Shown one piece after another: positions 1-11,560 of a stretch of DNA of 64,000 nucleotides. This stretch comes from Tetrastigma voinierianum (Eukaryota; Streptophyta; Magnoliopsida; Vitales; Vitaceae), in NCBI GenBank assembly GCA_016808115.1, contig JAEQBH010000718.1, positions 1 to 64,000 on the forward strand, read 5' to 3'. A model generated the notes under the pieces. The model had not been told where the DNA came from. It saw nothing but the letters and a program-made list of their open reading frames with translations, and searched no databases. The translations under genes were made by a program, and so were the position numbers. The first letter of the stretch is position 1. Every line of letters begins with the position of its first letter.

Positions 1-2389
1 TTTTAGCATGAGGGTTGGGATACAAACTTAAGTTCCAAACAAAATTGGTAAACTCCGCCTGGAAATGCCTTTTTGCTCGTGTTTCATGTGGGTTTCATCC
101 TCGCTGGCAATGACAACCTGATCGTGGGTTCCATGGATTCTTCGTTTCTTTCAAACTCTTCTTATTATAAGTACGATTATTAAGGATTATTTTTTTCCTT
201 TTACCTTTTAGATTTACTTATATGGAAGTAATGGTAAAGTGGTGGAGCTCTGAAAAGGTATACATTTGTTATATTTACATTCTTCGTGATGTGGTGTTGT
301 TTTAAAATAATCATGATTTATTTAGTTTAACATACGAGAAATATGCTGAACGTAGTGAGCTAAAAGAGGAAAAATTGACGCAAAAGCCAAATAATAATAA
401 TAGCACTTTCATGAATCTTGGTTAAAAGAACTTCCAAAGAGTCGGAAGTTAACCCACATGAATTGCAAACTTGCCTTTGTATTTACTATCCCTTGAGCTG
501 CGTAATTCTCAGAAACTTTCTTTTTGGCTCCGGATAGATCCTTCATATATATATTCCTTTGGGAGCATTTTAAGAATTGATCATTTTTTTGTCAGCGATA
601 AGGGCGTAAGTTGTGATTGAAAAAGAGAAAGTGCAATGGTATATCATAACAACACTCATATGGAAATGCAATTGCATGAGTGGAGTTGGAAAATATATAT
701 ATTCTGTTATATTTATTTTCATACCATTTTGATAGAAGGTTGTGAATAAACAATCACAGATTTGTATTTGAAGTTCGGTCACTGAATGAAAATGATAGGC
801 AATCTAAACAATGAATTCTTTCTAAATCTATTAAATCATTTAATGTCAGAAGAGGTATTTAATAACTTTTCCTTTGTTTTAATATTGTCACTGACATTAT
901 TATTATTAGTAGTGAAGTTGAAATAAGTATCTTCCTAATGAAAATATCAAAAATATTAATATTTTTTACTCGCTTATAAAAAATATTAATTATTGTAATA
1001 TTCTTCTTAATATTAATATTATAAAAATAATAATAACTCTGGTAATAATATACTTTAAGATTCTACTTTTTCTTTATCTTTCAGAATTGATAGACAAATA
1101 GGATTTTCCATAGTACACAAGACTTTACCAATAAAAATATATGGTCATAAAAATATGATTATAAGCTATTAGTAGTTTGTTTACCCTTTTTGAAAACTAT
1201 TTTTGGCTCAAAAAAAACAAAGCATGGTAAGGTGGAAATGATAAAGATATAATAAATCCTTTGAGTTGCCAAAGTACAGCAGACTCCACTTGCCTTTTTG
1301 AGCTAAATAAGTTCATGGCGTTATGAATGGTAGATCAATAAGGTCTTTGTCTTAAATGATTTTGTGGTCACATCAACTACCATAATCCACCTACTTCCAA
1401 TAAATTAACTGCACTCTAGTCAAGGTCCACCTGAATTTTATTTTTTAAATTTTTTATTATTAAAATTTTGGCTTTAATTTCAAAATTCAACTTTTATTTT
1501 TTAAATATAAGTAAATTAATAACATAAATATTTATTTCAAAAGTCAATGCTTTAAATATATTTTAAATATTTATTTCAAGTATAGATAAATTATATTTTA
1601 TTTATTTTTAAGCATGTATTTTCTTTTAAATATAAATAAAAGCAGTTTATAAAGTGAAAATAAATGTAAATAAGAATGCTAAAAAATGCAATTATTTTTT
1701 ATATATTATATTAAACCTATTTCACTCTTTTCATCTTTTTGTATGAACTAATACTTTAATATAAAGTAACAAAAATATTTATATATATTTATATATTATT
1801 TATTGTCTTGCACTGCATTGGAGCTAATAACGGTCACTTAAAACATCGTTAAGAACCGATTCGCTCTAAAAAAACAGAGGGAGTTAGTTGCACTTTTGTG
1901 AAAACTCAAGGAGAATTTTTGTACATTTTCCCGAAAATAGGGAGACCAGCGTTTGCTTCACCCAAAACTGAGAAACACAAAAACATAGAAATAAGATAAC
2001 AATAAGAGTTTTAGATACTCAAAAAATGATGTTTTTAGTTTTCAAGAACATTATTTGAAAGCCAAAGAACCTAGCTGGTTTCCTACTCGAAAAAGACAAA
2101 AACATTAAAATAAAAGGTCATAGCTTTCATATAACACCAAAATAGTGTTCTCTTAGTTTTCAAAAACAGTTTTTAAAGACAAGAACCAAATAGACTCTAT
2201 TATTTTTTTGGGAATCTTATATTATGGGTTGCTTATTTATGTTTATTTAAAAAAAGAATAAATAATAGATTTAGTACCTATTGATACTAAAAAAAAAATT
2301 TTGGGCCTAAATGATATTTAAATAATTTTTCGATTCAAAATGGTGGAATTTAATTTTAACACATGTCGGGTTCTGAAACTGCCCTCAAC
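1..2389. other. AT-rich stretch, no gene seen
   Basis: No coding region is supported here. The sequence is strongly AT-rich, with ATT/AAT runs around 890-1030 and A/T homopolymer tracts around 1440-1800. The longest open frame (minus strand, 570-782, 70 codons) has no recognisable motif and looks like chance. The stretch could hold an old, unrecognisable DNA element or ordinary intergenic DNA. Confidence 0.6.
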
Positions 2390-3153
2390 CTAATCCGAAA
2401 GCCCGTTTATGAGAATCAACAAACATTTAAAAGGTTCAAAGACATTTCTTGAATTTTTAAGTTTGTCAAAGTTGTCAGCAAAGAATATTAAGATTTCGTC
2501 TCAAAGGCAAAAAGTAGAGGAAACATTTTCTCCAATTCATGACATGGCAAAGTACGTGAGCAATTATTAGAAGTGAAGAAAGATACTTGGGGAACAATAT
2601 TCGATCTAGTGGAGATATGGACAGCTATTGAAAAAAGTGAACCGGAGTAGTTACTAAAAAATGTCAATAAAAGGGAATCAGGGCATCAGAGTAAAAGATG
2701 GATGAATAAAGAGACTTTCAAACACTCAAAACAGAGCATTTTAGCATTTTTCTTAGTCTTCTACAAGTTCAACAATCGTCTTTTCCATATTCCTATCTTA
2801 GTTTTTATATGCGTTTCAAGCATTTGTTATTTCAAAGCTCTCTTACTTCAACATTTGATTTTCAGTCCAATTCTATAACGAAATCTGTTATTTTTCAAGC
2901 TAATTCGTTAAGTTTTCTCGTAGCTTTCAATTCAATCCATACAATTTAATTTTCAAGGCATCTTTTCACTTAGAAGCTAAGGAACTGTTTAAGGGAACTA
3001 AGAGATCAATTTTTTGTTTGAGTAGAAGTTAGATTTTGGAACAGTTTCAGTTTGGAAATACTATAATTTCCTAGCACTCACAGTCATTAATCAATCTCTG
3101 TGTTTTTTTTTCTATTTTGGTGAATTCCACAAGAAAATCCATCGAGAAACATA
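2390..3153 (+). repeat. Possible LTR 3' portion of a Ty3/gypsy fragment
   Basis: This T-rich, ORF-free stretch ends just before a primer-binding-site-like sequence at 3154, and a gag-like frame begins about 100 bp later. That order (R-U5, primer site, gag) is what an LTR retrotransposon gives. The left edge is not visible and no second copy exists in the window, so the call rests on position alone. Confidence 0.25.
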
Positions 3154-3177
3154 TTTTTGGCACACCCGATGAGACAC
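3154..3177 (+). promoter_or_regulatory. Primer-binding-site-like LTR/internal junction
   Basis: The sequence tttttggcacacccgatgag resembles the TTTGGCAC(G/A)CCC(G/A)GTGGGAC junction seen just inside the 5' LTR of some plant Ty3/gypsy elements. In those it pairs with a tRNA 3' end to prime reverse transcription. Recognition is from family memory; no tRNA match was computed. Confidence 0.35.
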
Positions 3178-3260
3178 ATTTTTATTAAAAATCCACACAT
3201 CTTTTTGTTTTTTTTATATAGTTCTGCATATTCCACGGTATAACCCATTTTTGATAAAGA

Positions 3261-3845
3261 ATGCCACCAAAATTGAGAAGTGAGGCAACCGTAGAGTTTC
3301 TGAACTCAGGATTTGATGTTGCAGAAACAACACATAAAGGAAGAGTTCCAACCTTGGTGGAACAGATGAAAACCTCACACCTGGGGGCACACACAGGGGG
3401 AATCCATCCAACAAACCTTATTGAACAACCTGGAATGAAGGGGTACAAGCAATGGATGTGTCATTCCTTTTCTAATAATTTTATCGAAAGCCTCTGTGCT
3501 CTCATGCAAGAAATGGTATGAGCCGATCGAAGATCATGACTTCCGTTATGGAATAAATGAAGCAACAATCTCAATTCATGAGGGAGAATCTTATAGAAAG
3601 GAGGCAACCAAGATAGGAAGTTGCTTCTAAGCTTGAAAGACAATTTTCTAACGAACTTGGGGGTAGCATTCTGAGAACCTACAAGAAGCTGGTGAATTTC
3701 ACTGCTCACCTATGCATACAGAGGCTAAATACCTTCTTCCTCATAGGAGAAAATGTGGTACTCTGAAAAACATAGCAAAGGAAATATCTAATGTAGCCAA
3801 AGCTACAACCCCTCAAAGGAAATATTTTGATTATTCTATAGAATG
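3261..3845 (+). pseudogene. Gag-like N-terminal fragment, unassigned gypsy family
   Basis: An 86-codon frame opens at 3261 with MPPKLRSEATVEFLNSGF and stops at 3521. In another frame around 3530-3600 a Gln/Met-rich stretch reads MTSVME, a stop, then MKQQSQFMRENLIERR, and further frame changes run to about 3845. Gln/Glu-rich leaders of this kind are common ahead of plant gypsy gag domains. Together with the primer-site-like sequence upstream, the fragment is best read as the start of a decayed gag. No capsid domain, zinc knuckle or pol follows, so most of the element is gone. It could also be an unrelated short frame; the 86-codon piece matches no family I recognise. Confidence 0.35.
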
Positions 3846-4031
3846 ATTTTGATGAGTTAAGACTATTTAAATATTTGATGATTTGTTTTCATTTTTTGTC
3901 TCTCAAAATTCTTAAATAACGAGGGTTTGTTTAATTGTTTTTAAATTGGAATTTCTCAAATTAATTTTCGAAGCCATCCCTTAATGTACTATAATTATTT
4001 TGAAAGTGAAAAGCCATTCAAAAGGACCAAA

Positions 4032-4065
4032 ATATATATATATATATAGAAAGAGGAGAGATATA

Positions 4066-4114
<49 letters not shown>
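4032..4114. repeat. (AT)n microsatellite
   Basis: AT dinucleotides run from 4032 to 4048, are interrupted by an AG-rich bridge (aaagaggagag), and continue from 4061 to 4114 with one G substitution. Slippage-prone; length will vary between individuals and is unreliable in assemblies. Confidence 0.95.
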
Positions 4115-4118
<4 letters not shown>

Positions 4119-4402
4119 CTCCATGATAGAGGTTTTTTGGTAGATTTGATTTTCATAACTTAAAATGATAATTAAATAAACAATATAACTTCAATAATTT
4201 AATTATTTAATTCCAATAATAAGGATTAAGGTGTTGGAATCCTGAAGGAGAGCGTATTGGAGCATCAAAAGCAAGTCAACAATGGATGGATTGCGATAAT
4301 TGAATCCAAACCATTTCCATTATTTTGAGAAGTTTCCTCGAAAGCTCGGAAAATATGGAAAAAATATACATCCATCTCGTTATTTTTACGCTTTTCTTTA
4401 GC
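4115..4402. other. AT-rich spacer, nothing recognised
   Basis: About 290 bp between the microsatellite and the first Tekay-type LTR. No ORF, repeat or promoter motif stands out. Confidence 0.5.
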
Positions 4403-6128
4403 TGTAAGACCCCACAAATCACTCATAATGGTACAAAACTGAATTTGATTACAAATTTGTTATTTCGGCCAAAAACTGAATTTATTCTCTAGATCCTCGG
4501 ATGATTGAAACTGATTTCACCGCTGAACTGCCTCACGAAATCTAGCTAGTACGCAAAATTTGGCCGACCCAGACAATGAGTCGGTACCGCCGAGGCATCG
4601 CGTTCGGTGCCAGAAACGATTTTTTTATCGCGACGTAGTTACATATAACACATACTCATGTGCCATAAGTGGCATGAGTAGAGAAATGATGGTAAACTAC
4701 TACCGTATAGAGCCAAATGTCAAACTGAAAGCAGGTGGACATAATCGCATTAATGGATTTGTTTAAATGAGCTAAAATGACAAAAACAACAATAAAGGTT
4801 GTTCTCCCATTCAAAATAAGAAACGTGAAGGGTAGGAGAAAAAGAACTAGTAGCCATTTTCATTTGGTTCTAAAGTGGAGAGAGTCTTCCTCTCTCTCTA
4901 GAAATACGCTACGATCCGACCACGCCAGCCTTCGACAAGAAGGAGAGCCGCTTCTACGCGTGAGAGGGCTTCTGCGGTACCGGATTTAGGAGTTTCCTCA
5001 AATTCTGAGGCCAGGGTTCCCTACGGATTTATTCTTCGTGGTTTAAGTACGATAATGTTTGGCGCTGAATGGCGCCATTTAGGAAAGTTTATTGGACGGC
5101 TGCTAAAAGCTCGGAATCGGCGCGAAAAATTTTAACCCATATGCGGATAATCCGTGATCGCCCACGCTGATTGGGTTCCTGTGTTTGTGCATTTATGTGA
5201 AAATGTATGCTTGATGTGTATGAGGTCGGAATTGGCCGAGAAATTCGTTCACAAAGTGAACCGATGATTGATGAGTGATGAACAAGAACTTGTGGTTTTA
5301 TTGTTCATATGAAGGGCTGATACTAAAATCACTTTCGTGAAAATGTGTTTTATTGAGTGATTAAATTCGACCAGTTTGTGTTTGATAATTAGCCCCAAGT
5401 GAGGTTATTTCTTGGTAATGAAATGTGAAATTACATAACATGATTGCAGGGATTTAAATTATGTGAATATATGCATGGTTGTTATATTCGCATGTGTTAT
5501 ATGAGTTATGGAAATGACATCATTAATGCATTTCATACGCACCGGGCACCCAGAGAGATAGGAGTGAGTGCATGAGGTAGTTTCATAAGAGAACTGTTTC
5601 GAAGGGTAGACTAGTAAATGTAAAATATCTCAGAGGGTTGTCTAAAAATAATAATAATGATCAGAGGGTAGTCCATACTAAAAATATCAATCACTCCGAG
5701 ATCACTAATTGATATACATTAGAGGGTAGTCCATATATGGAAACATCAATCACCGGAAACGGACTAATTGATATATTCCCTGAGGGTAGTCCACACAACA
5801 TAACATCGCAGACACCACTACTTAGATTTGAGGGTAGACTACAACATAAACAAATAACTTTGTTTGAAATTAGTTTTTCTCATACTTGCGCCAGCAAATG
5901 CGGCGGAGCCAGCAGGAGGACTCGAGGTATGAGATGACTTCGCCAGACATCTTAGATCATGCACTCAGCTCGAACGCTTGTTTATTTCAAGAATGTGATA
6001 CACTTAGGTAAGAGTAGCCCACTGTGGCATTCCACTACTCGAGCATTAGCTCACCCCAAGCCAGGGAACATATTTTCAGGTACAGGGAGCGCACGAGGAG
6101 ACGGTTCGTCCTAGAGGCTGAGTTTAGA
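4403..6128 (+). repeat. Truncated LTR of a Tekay-type Ty3/gypsy element (LTR a)
   Basis: The segment begins TGTAAGACCCC and follows the same order of landmarks as the other three LTRs of this family (6129, 13491, 31354): an AATTTATTCTCTAGATC-type block, the cgaggcatcg box, 'catataac' plus 'catactcatgtgccataag', a CTCTCTCTAGA block, then GAGGGTAGTCC repeats at about 5602-5835. It stops at 'gagtttaga', where the others continue into a 'gctagaagaaag' block. The last 400-1000 bp of the LTR, including the promoter-distal end, are therefore missing. The next base starts a new LTR. It represents an older insertion or the product of recombination. Confidence 0.7.
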
Positions 6129-8571
6129 TGTAAGACCTGAGAAATTTCAATTTCTGGAATAAGGGCAAAATTGTAATTTTAATTACAAAATTGTAATTAA
6201 GCGCTTAAAACTGCAATTAATTTTCTTCAAGTTCTGATGATGAAACGGGGATTGCATCGCTAATCATTCAAATCTAGTTAGCACGTAAAATTTCATAATT
6301 TTCGAGACATCTGAGTCGGCACGCTTTTCGAGGCATCGCGCTTTCGGGTGCCGTAAAATCGTTTTCTCGATGCGACGAAAGTCACATATAACATACACCT
6401 ACAAAATCATAAGTATGAGTAGAGAAATGATAAAATCGAAGGCCGAGATAGTGCCATTATCATTATCAACTGGAAAGAGGGACATAATAGGTGATATGGA
6501 AGTTGATTTTTAAGTCATAAAAAGACAAACAGCAAATAGTAATTCATCTCCTCATTTAGCCAAACAAAAACGTGGGAAGCCATTTTGAGTGATGCAAGAG
6601 CTCATTTAGAGAGCTTTAGAGAGAGAGAGGGCTTCTCTCTAGATTCAAGAGATCCAGCCGCGGTCTTCAACACAAGAAGGAAAGGTCTCTACGCGGAAAG
6701 GTGCTACGGCTGACCCCTAAGCCACAGTTTTTGACAACCCAAGAGGTAGGATTTTCCTACTTCATGCTTTATTCCCATTTCTCAAGGTTTTAATGTTTTT
6801 GCTGGTTTGAGGCCGTGAGGGGTCGTTGATCTGGCCCCAAAACTCAGGACCTACTAATTGAATTGTCAGATTTTTTGTTGGGTACGTGGACTCATTCCGT
6901 GTAATGCTAGCCAAGCCAGGTTGGAAATTGTGCAATACAAATGCATGTTGGAAGTGAAAAAATGCCGGAATAGGCCGCTTGGATTGGTCCCAAAACATGG
7001 ACTCGAAATTCGTAGAAATTTTGGAGACTTTTCGACGTACCGAATGCCTTAAACCGTTGTGGGTCGCTGTGTTAGAAATTTGTGCACAAATTCTATTTTG
7101 GCCGATTAGGAGACCTGAAATGTATCGAAATCTGCCTCCACCAAGAGGAACCGGTAGAAGTGTGGCTGCCCGTGGGATGCCCCATCAGCCGCTGGGACTC
7201 GTAAAACAATTCCGGCTCAGGTGGAAAATGGATAAGAATTGTCCATGTTGTGTGCTTGAAAGTAGTGTATGAAATGAATGGCTTGAGTTGGTGTGGTGTA
7301 GAAATCATGTGGTTAAGGCTAATGAGGATTAACATGAGGTCACAATTATAAGGAATATAATTGTGTATGTATAGGTCATTGGGAATAAAAATTGTATCTG
7401 CTCAATTATATGGAATATAATTCAGAGCATAGGCCATCGAACGATATTACATTTGCCCAATTGAGCTAAATCAGCACATCGAAGTGTAAATTGTGAAGGA
7501 TTGAAATTATTTGTGGTCGAAAGGATTTAAATTAAATTACTCAGATTTGATCATTATTAGCCCAAGGGAGCTAATTTTGATGTTTGAAATGAAAATTACA
7601 TAACATGATTGTGTGATTTACCATGCGAGTATATTCATGTTTATATATTCAGATGTGATTAGACTGTATTGGAATGGCATACATGTATTCCATATGCAAT
7701 CGATCACCCTAGGATTATAGGAGTGAGGTGCATGAGAGCGAGTCTAGAGGAAAAATGTCTCGAGGGTAGTCTAAAAGACATTACCTGAGGGTAGTCTGAT
7801 AAACCTTAAAATATCAATCGTCGAGCGCCAATCGATATTCACTCCGAGGGTAGTCCACAAACAAGTATTATATCAAATCATCGGAGCGTACCCCAATTGA
7901 TATATATACATCGGAGGGTTGTCCATCACTAATAAAACTAATATTCTCACGAGGCTTAGGCGAGTGAGAGCTCAAGTGAGACTCCTGATCCGAGCTGGTC
8001 AGTGTAGACATTCAAGCAGATCATGCATTTGCTTGAATGTTTCAGTTTAAATTGGAACATTGCAATCGCACTTAGTGGTGAGTGGCAGCCCATTTAGGGC
8101 GATTCTCCCATCGAAGTTTTAGCGCTTACCGCCGTAATCTTTATTTTACGCGCTGTGTACAAGGAGCATGCGAGGAGACGGCTCGCCCCAGAGGCCGAGC
8201 GCTAGAAGGAAAGCCGGGATGTGGCTTTTGCATGTATAAGCATGTATTAGAATGCTTTTCATTTTAATATATGTTGTATGAGAGTAAAACATATTAACTC
8301 TTTGTAAACTATTGGGTATATAGTCGACCACATAATGATATATGTATATTTAGTATCGTTATGGCCCAAGTGGCTATATTTGGTATATATTGCATACTGG
8401 ATTGTCTGGGGATGCATATGTGTTTATACAAGCCTTTGTATTGGGTAGAGCTCCCGCATAAAGGAGACTCTGCCCGATTTTTCAAGTAGGGAGGCAAATG
8501 TCGGGTCAACGACATTCATGAGTATTCGCAAGGATTTCTCAGTCAATCTAATTTCTGCTGGGGCGCCACAA
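6129..8571 (+). repeat. 5' LTR of T1 (LTR b)
   Basis: Starts TGTAAGACC and ends near 'ggcgccaca', about 2.44 kb. It aligns by eye along its whole length with the 3' LTR at 13491 but lacks a roughly 300-360-bp tail block found there. It carries GAGGGTAGTC repeats near 7761, 7786, 7845 and 7912. The right edge was placed by matching 'attcatgagt...tcaa...ca' with the 3' LTR end and may be off by a few tens of bases. Confidence 0.75.
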
Positions 8572-8583
8572 ATGCATCTTGTT

Positions 8584-8604
8584 TTAGGCATACGATCACG
8601 GAGC
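8584..8604 (+). promoter_or_regulatory. Degenerate primer-binding site of T1
   Basis: The sequence ggcatacgatcacggagctc lies about 13 bp after the 5' LTR and resembles the initiator-Met tRNA complement TGGTATCAGAGC used by chromoviruses, with short insertions. The following 'gggtttggg' also fits. The match is weak. Confidence 0.3.
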
Positions 8605-9120
8605 TCGGGTTTGGGTATCCATCACCACATGGGTGGTTTGATGAAGAGTATAGGTATATGGAAACCTATGGATGGAGGATTTGGAGCTTAGGCCATGGTT
8701 GAGGAAGAACATCACCTCTAGGTGGTTCACGTTCTGGCTTTAGGTACAGATTACCTAGAAAGGCACTTTAACAAACTAGTAGATACCAGATGTTTTGTGT
8801 GTTATCATTTGGTTGTTTGGTGAATGGTGTGTTTGCCAAAGTACAAAGGAGTTGTGAAATGATGTGTGTTTATGATTAGCATGAATGTGTAGAAAATGTT
8901 TTTGAGTGGTAATGTTGTAGCAAAATTGGAATTGAAATTGAAGAAAAATAAAATTCTTATAAATTTAGCTGGATGAGGACGAAGGAAATGAGAAAAAATA
9001 AATTTTTATAAATTTATTTGAGTATTAAAGAGTAAAAAAAAAAAAATGAATTTTTAGTGATTTTTCATACCGGTCGAAATAATCGAAAAATAATAATAAT
9101 AATAATAATAAGGAAAAAAT
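8605..9120 (+). other. T1 untranslated leader
   Basis: About 500 bp between the presumed primer site and the GC-rich block. No coding frame. An AAT trinucleotide run lies at about 9085-9110. Such long leaders before gag are normal in this lineage. Confidence 0.4.
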
Positions 9121-9460
9121 TTTCGCGCATCGAATGGGCTATCGCCTATCAACCGCAGGTCGGGCGCGTCACCGCGCCGCGCCGGGCTAGGCGCGCGCAG
9201 CGGCGCTGACGCCACGGGGCGCCGCGTGCAAGGCATGGACGCTACGCACCGCAGCGCGCCGGGCGGGCGGGCGGCAGCGAGCGGGCGGCAGGCGAGCAAA
9301 GCGCGCCAAGTAGCGCGCAGATTGGCGCGGCGCGCGGGCGCGCTGCCCGGGCGTGTTTCGAAGCGCTGGCCGTGCAATGGCCGCCAGCCGAGCCTGGCGC
9401 CCAGTTTGGTTTCACTGGTTTTGACTCGTAGCGTTTCCGAGTCACCGCTTGACTCGATTC
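9121..9460. other. GC-rich island in the T1 leader
   Basis: A sharply bounded block of gcgc/cggg-rich sequence sits between an AAT run and an A/T-rich stretch. It is open in several frames on both strands (for example 9226-9513 on plus and 9054-9377 on minus). The predicted proteins are Ala/Arg/Pro-rich, as any GC-rich random sequence would be, so I do not call a gene. T2 has lost the corresponding region, so conservation cannot be tested inside the window. Confidence 0.6.
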
Positions 9461-10340
9461 ATGAACAATCGCTCATTACAAAAAAATTCAAAAAAAGATT
9501 TAAATTCAAATAAAATCAAATAAATTTTGAAAAAAATTTTCGGAAAATAAAATTTTCAAAAATAAAATTTTTGAAAACAAATTTCCGTTGTGAAAATAAC
9601 ATTGTAACGCAAAATTGATTATGATGCATCGAAGTTATGTATGATTAGTGTCTCGGTCAGGTTATGCCTGTAGACATCAGACAATGATTTAACTACCAAT
9701 TGAAATCAGAATTGCGCCGTAGTTGCGTAGGAAATTATATGCATGGTGAAACGGTATAGGAAAAAGGGTAAATACTTACATGGGTTATGACCTTAGGGAT
9801 TAGGCAATCGAAAATGAACAAGAAAGTTTAGAACCTTTATTGAAATAAAATGAATTGAGTGGTCGGAAATTTAATACCACTTAGAAACGGTGAATCTGCC
9901 GCTTCATGGTTGTCAAGTCTATTAGTAATTGGCATCTGCATTACTAGTTAGACTGAAATGAAAACTAAATGATCTCGCTAAGCGCGTTAATTGTGTAAAT
10001 GGGGTTAGTAAAGGGCGAGGACGCAGAACGGCCCATATTAAGTAATCGGTCGCACAATCGCTCGATCGACGGATTTCGCCGGCATCGAGGTATTATTGTA
10101 CCAATGCTATAGCACGAAGCAGTATAGCATGCGGTATGGTGGAAGATCCTAGTAACCTCCCGCAGGCTCAGACGCATCATCCTCCGACTTCACAGGGAGA
10201 GAGATCCCATGGTGGTCGACCATTGGTTATTCATGTAGACGAGAGGGTGTTGTGAGGCTATAAAGATTACCTCCGACGCGACCCAAATTAGACTAAAGAA
10301 TGCTGCTTAGCTAGAAAAATGAGGCCTAAATATGGTGGAA
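9461..10340 (+). other. T1 leader and lost gag region
   Basis: The order of a chromovirus places gag here. A short frame from the ATG at 10136 opens MVEDPSNLPQAQTHHPPTSQ, a Pro/Gln-rich leader, but no capsid domain or CCHC zinc knuckle can be seen before the protease remnant. Gag is therefore deleted or decayed beyond recognition. Confidence 0.4.
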
Positions 10341-10710
10341 AATGGGCAAGGACTCTAGAGACCTTAGAGGAGCTGCTAGATGAATTCTCCCCTAGGGATT
10401 AGGGCGAGAATAGGTACGATAACGAGGTTGCGAGTTAGAGATCTCGGGACTCTACTCACAAAGGACTGGAAAATCATGGACACGCTGAGTTCGGCGTCAT
10501 CCTCGGGATGGATTACCGGATACTTTTACATATGGTTGTTATCGATTTTGGCATGCGAGAGTCGTCGCCACACACCCGGACGTACCGTGTTGTATTTCGT
10601 GGGGCAAGCACGATATTTTGCCCCCGCACAAGATACGAGTCCAAGTGTTTGGACAATAAGGATTATTAGCGAGAAATTTTACCTTAGAGGACGAGTGAGG
10701 CTGTGATTTA
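10341..10710 (+). pseudogene. Retropepsin (protease) remnant of T1
   Basis: Chromovirus protease cleaves the Gag-Pol polyprotein. At 10487-10516 the reading EFGVILGMDY matches the conserved C-terminal signature (D/E-F-D-V-I-L-G-M-D-W) of this family. The upstream catalytic D-(S/T)-G motif is not visible, and stops follow within 60 codons. The same segment exists at 28120-28440 in T2, with shared DNA words such as 'cctagggattagg', which confirms that it is ancestral element sequence. Confidence 0.6.
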
Positions 10711-11560
10711 GATCTTACCTTTAGTAGTGCTAGTTTGTGGATGTTTTTCCAAATGAGCTACCCGACTACCTCCACAGAGAGGGTAGTAGACTCTTGTGAC
10801 GAGTTACACCCCCAGACATACCCATCTCTATGATCCCATAGGATGGCTCCCGCCGAGCTGTGAACTCGTAGTCCAAATTTACAAGAGCTATTAGACAAGG
10901 CTTGTGAAACCGAGCACTTCACCATGGGGCGCCCGCTCTATTTGCGAAGAAGAAGGGCAAGACCTTCGACCATCAGACTACAGCGCCGAAAAGGGTTATG
11001 ATTTAGAATCGGCGATTTATTACCGAGGATCGATGATTTATTGTAATGACCGAGAGGGAGCGACCATTTTTAAAATAGACCTTCAGACCGGGTTATCATC
11101 ACCAAGGTCGGGAGATGTATATCCCCAAGATGTTGTTTAGGACGCCGCTATGGCACTTTGAGTTTACAGATGCCCATTAGATCGACGACGTTAGGCAGAT
11201 TCATGGATCTCACGTGACAGGATGTTCCAACCTCTATCTAGATCACTTGTCGTAGTTCCTTGTGGATGACGCTTTGATCTACTCCCACGAGTGGGAGCAT
11301 GAGTATCACTTGAGGATTGTTTTGTCACCGTTAAGAGACCATCGGGCCAATGGCCAAGTTCGCAAGTAAGAGTTTTGACGATCGAGGTGAGATTTTCGGG
11401 TCACGGTGTCAAGATCGCAGTGTCACGACCTAGAGAAGGTTGAGGTAGTGATGCGCTCGGGAGAGACCGAACGTCAATCTTCAGATACGTAGCTTCTGGG
11501 ATTACCGGGTATTGAAGGAGATTTCAAGAATTGGTCGGTTGTCCATTCGGGATGTGATCG
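10711..11560 (+). pseudogene. Reverse transcriptase remnant of T1
   Basis: RT copies the element RNA into DNA. In sequence order: FVDVFPNELP (pro-RT linker, about 10734), MAPAEL (about 10845), KPSTSPWGAR (from 10905), then KIDLQTGLSSP around 11080-11105. The catalytic box reads FLVDDALIYS at 11256-11285, so both aspartates are kept, and EHEYHLRIVL follows. Around 11475-11530 a connection segment resembles RPTSxxxxxSFLGLxGYYRRF. These blocks lie in at least three frames with internal stops, so no enzyme can be made. Spacing between blocks is close to the family's, so few large deletions occurred inside RT itself. Confidence 0.75.

Noticed and set aside
4615..4680. CpG-containing boxes of the LTR as a promoter of a host gene
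   Set aside because: The same boxes occur at matching positions in other LTR copies, so they belong to the element.
5580..5840. CRISPR-like array (regular repeats with spacers)
   Set aside because: Repeats are short, diverged, irregularly spaced and located in plant LTRs; there are no cas genes.
9054..9513. Overlapping Ala/Arg/Pro-rich open frames on both strands
   Set aside because: They follow from the GC-rich composition, which has few stop codons. No motif or codon structure supports a gene.
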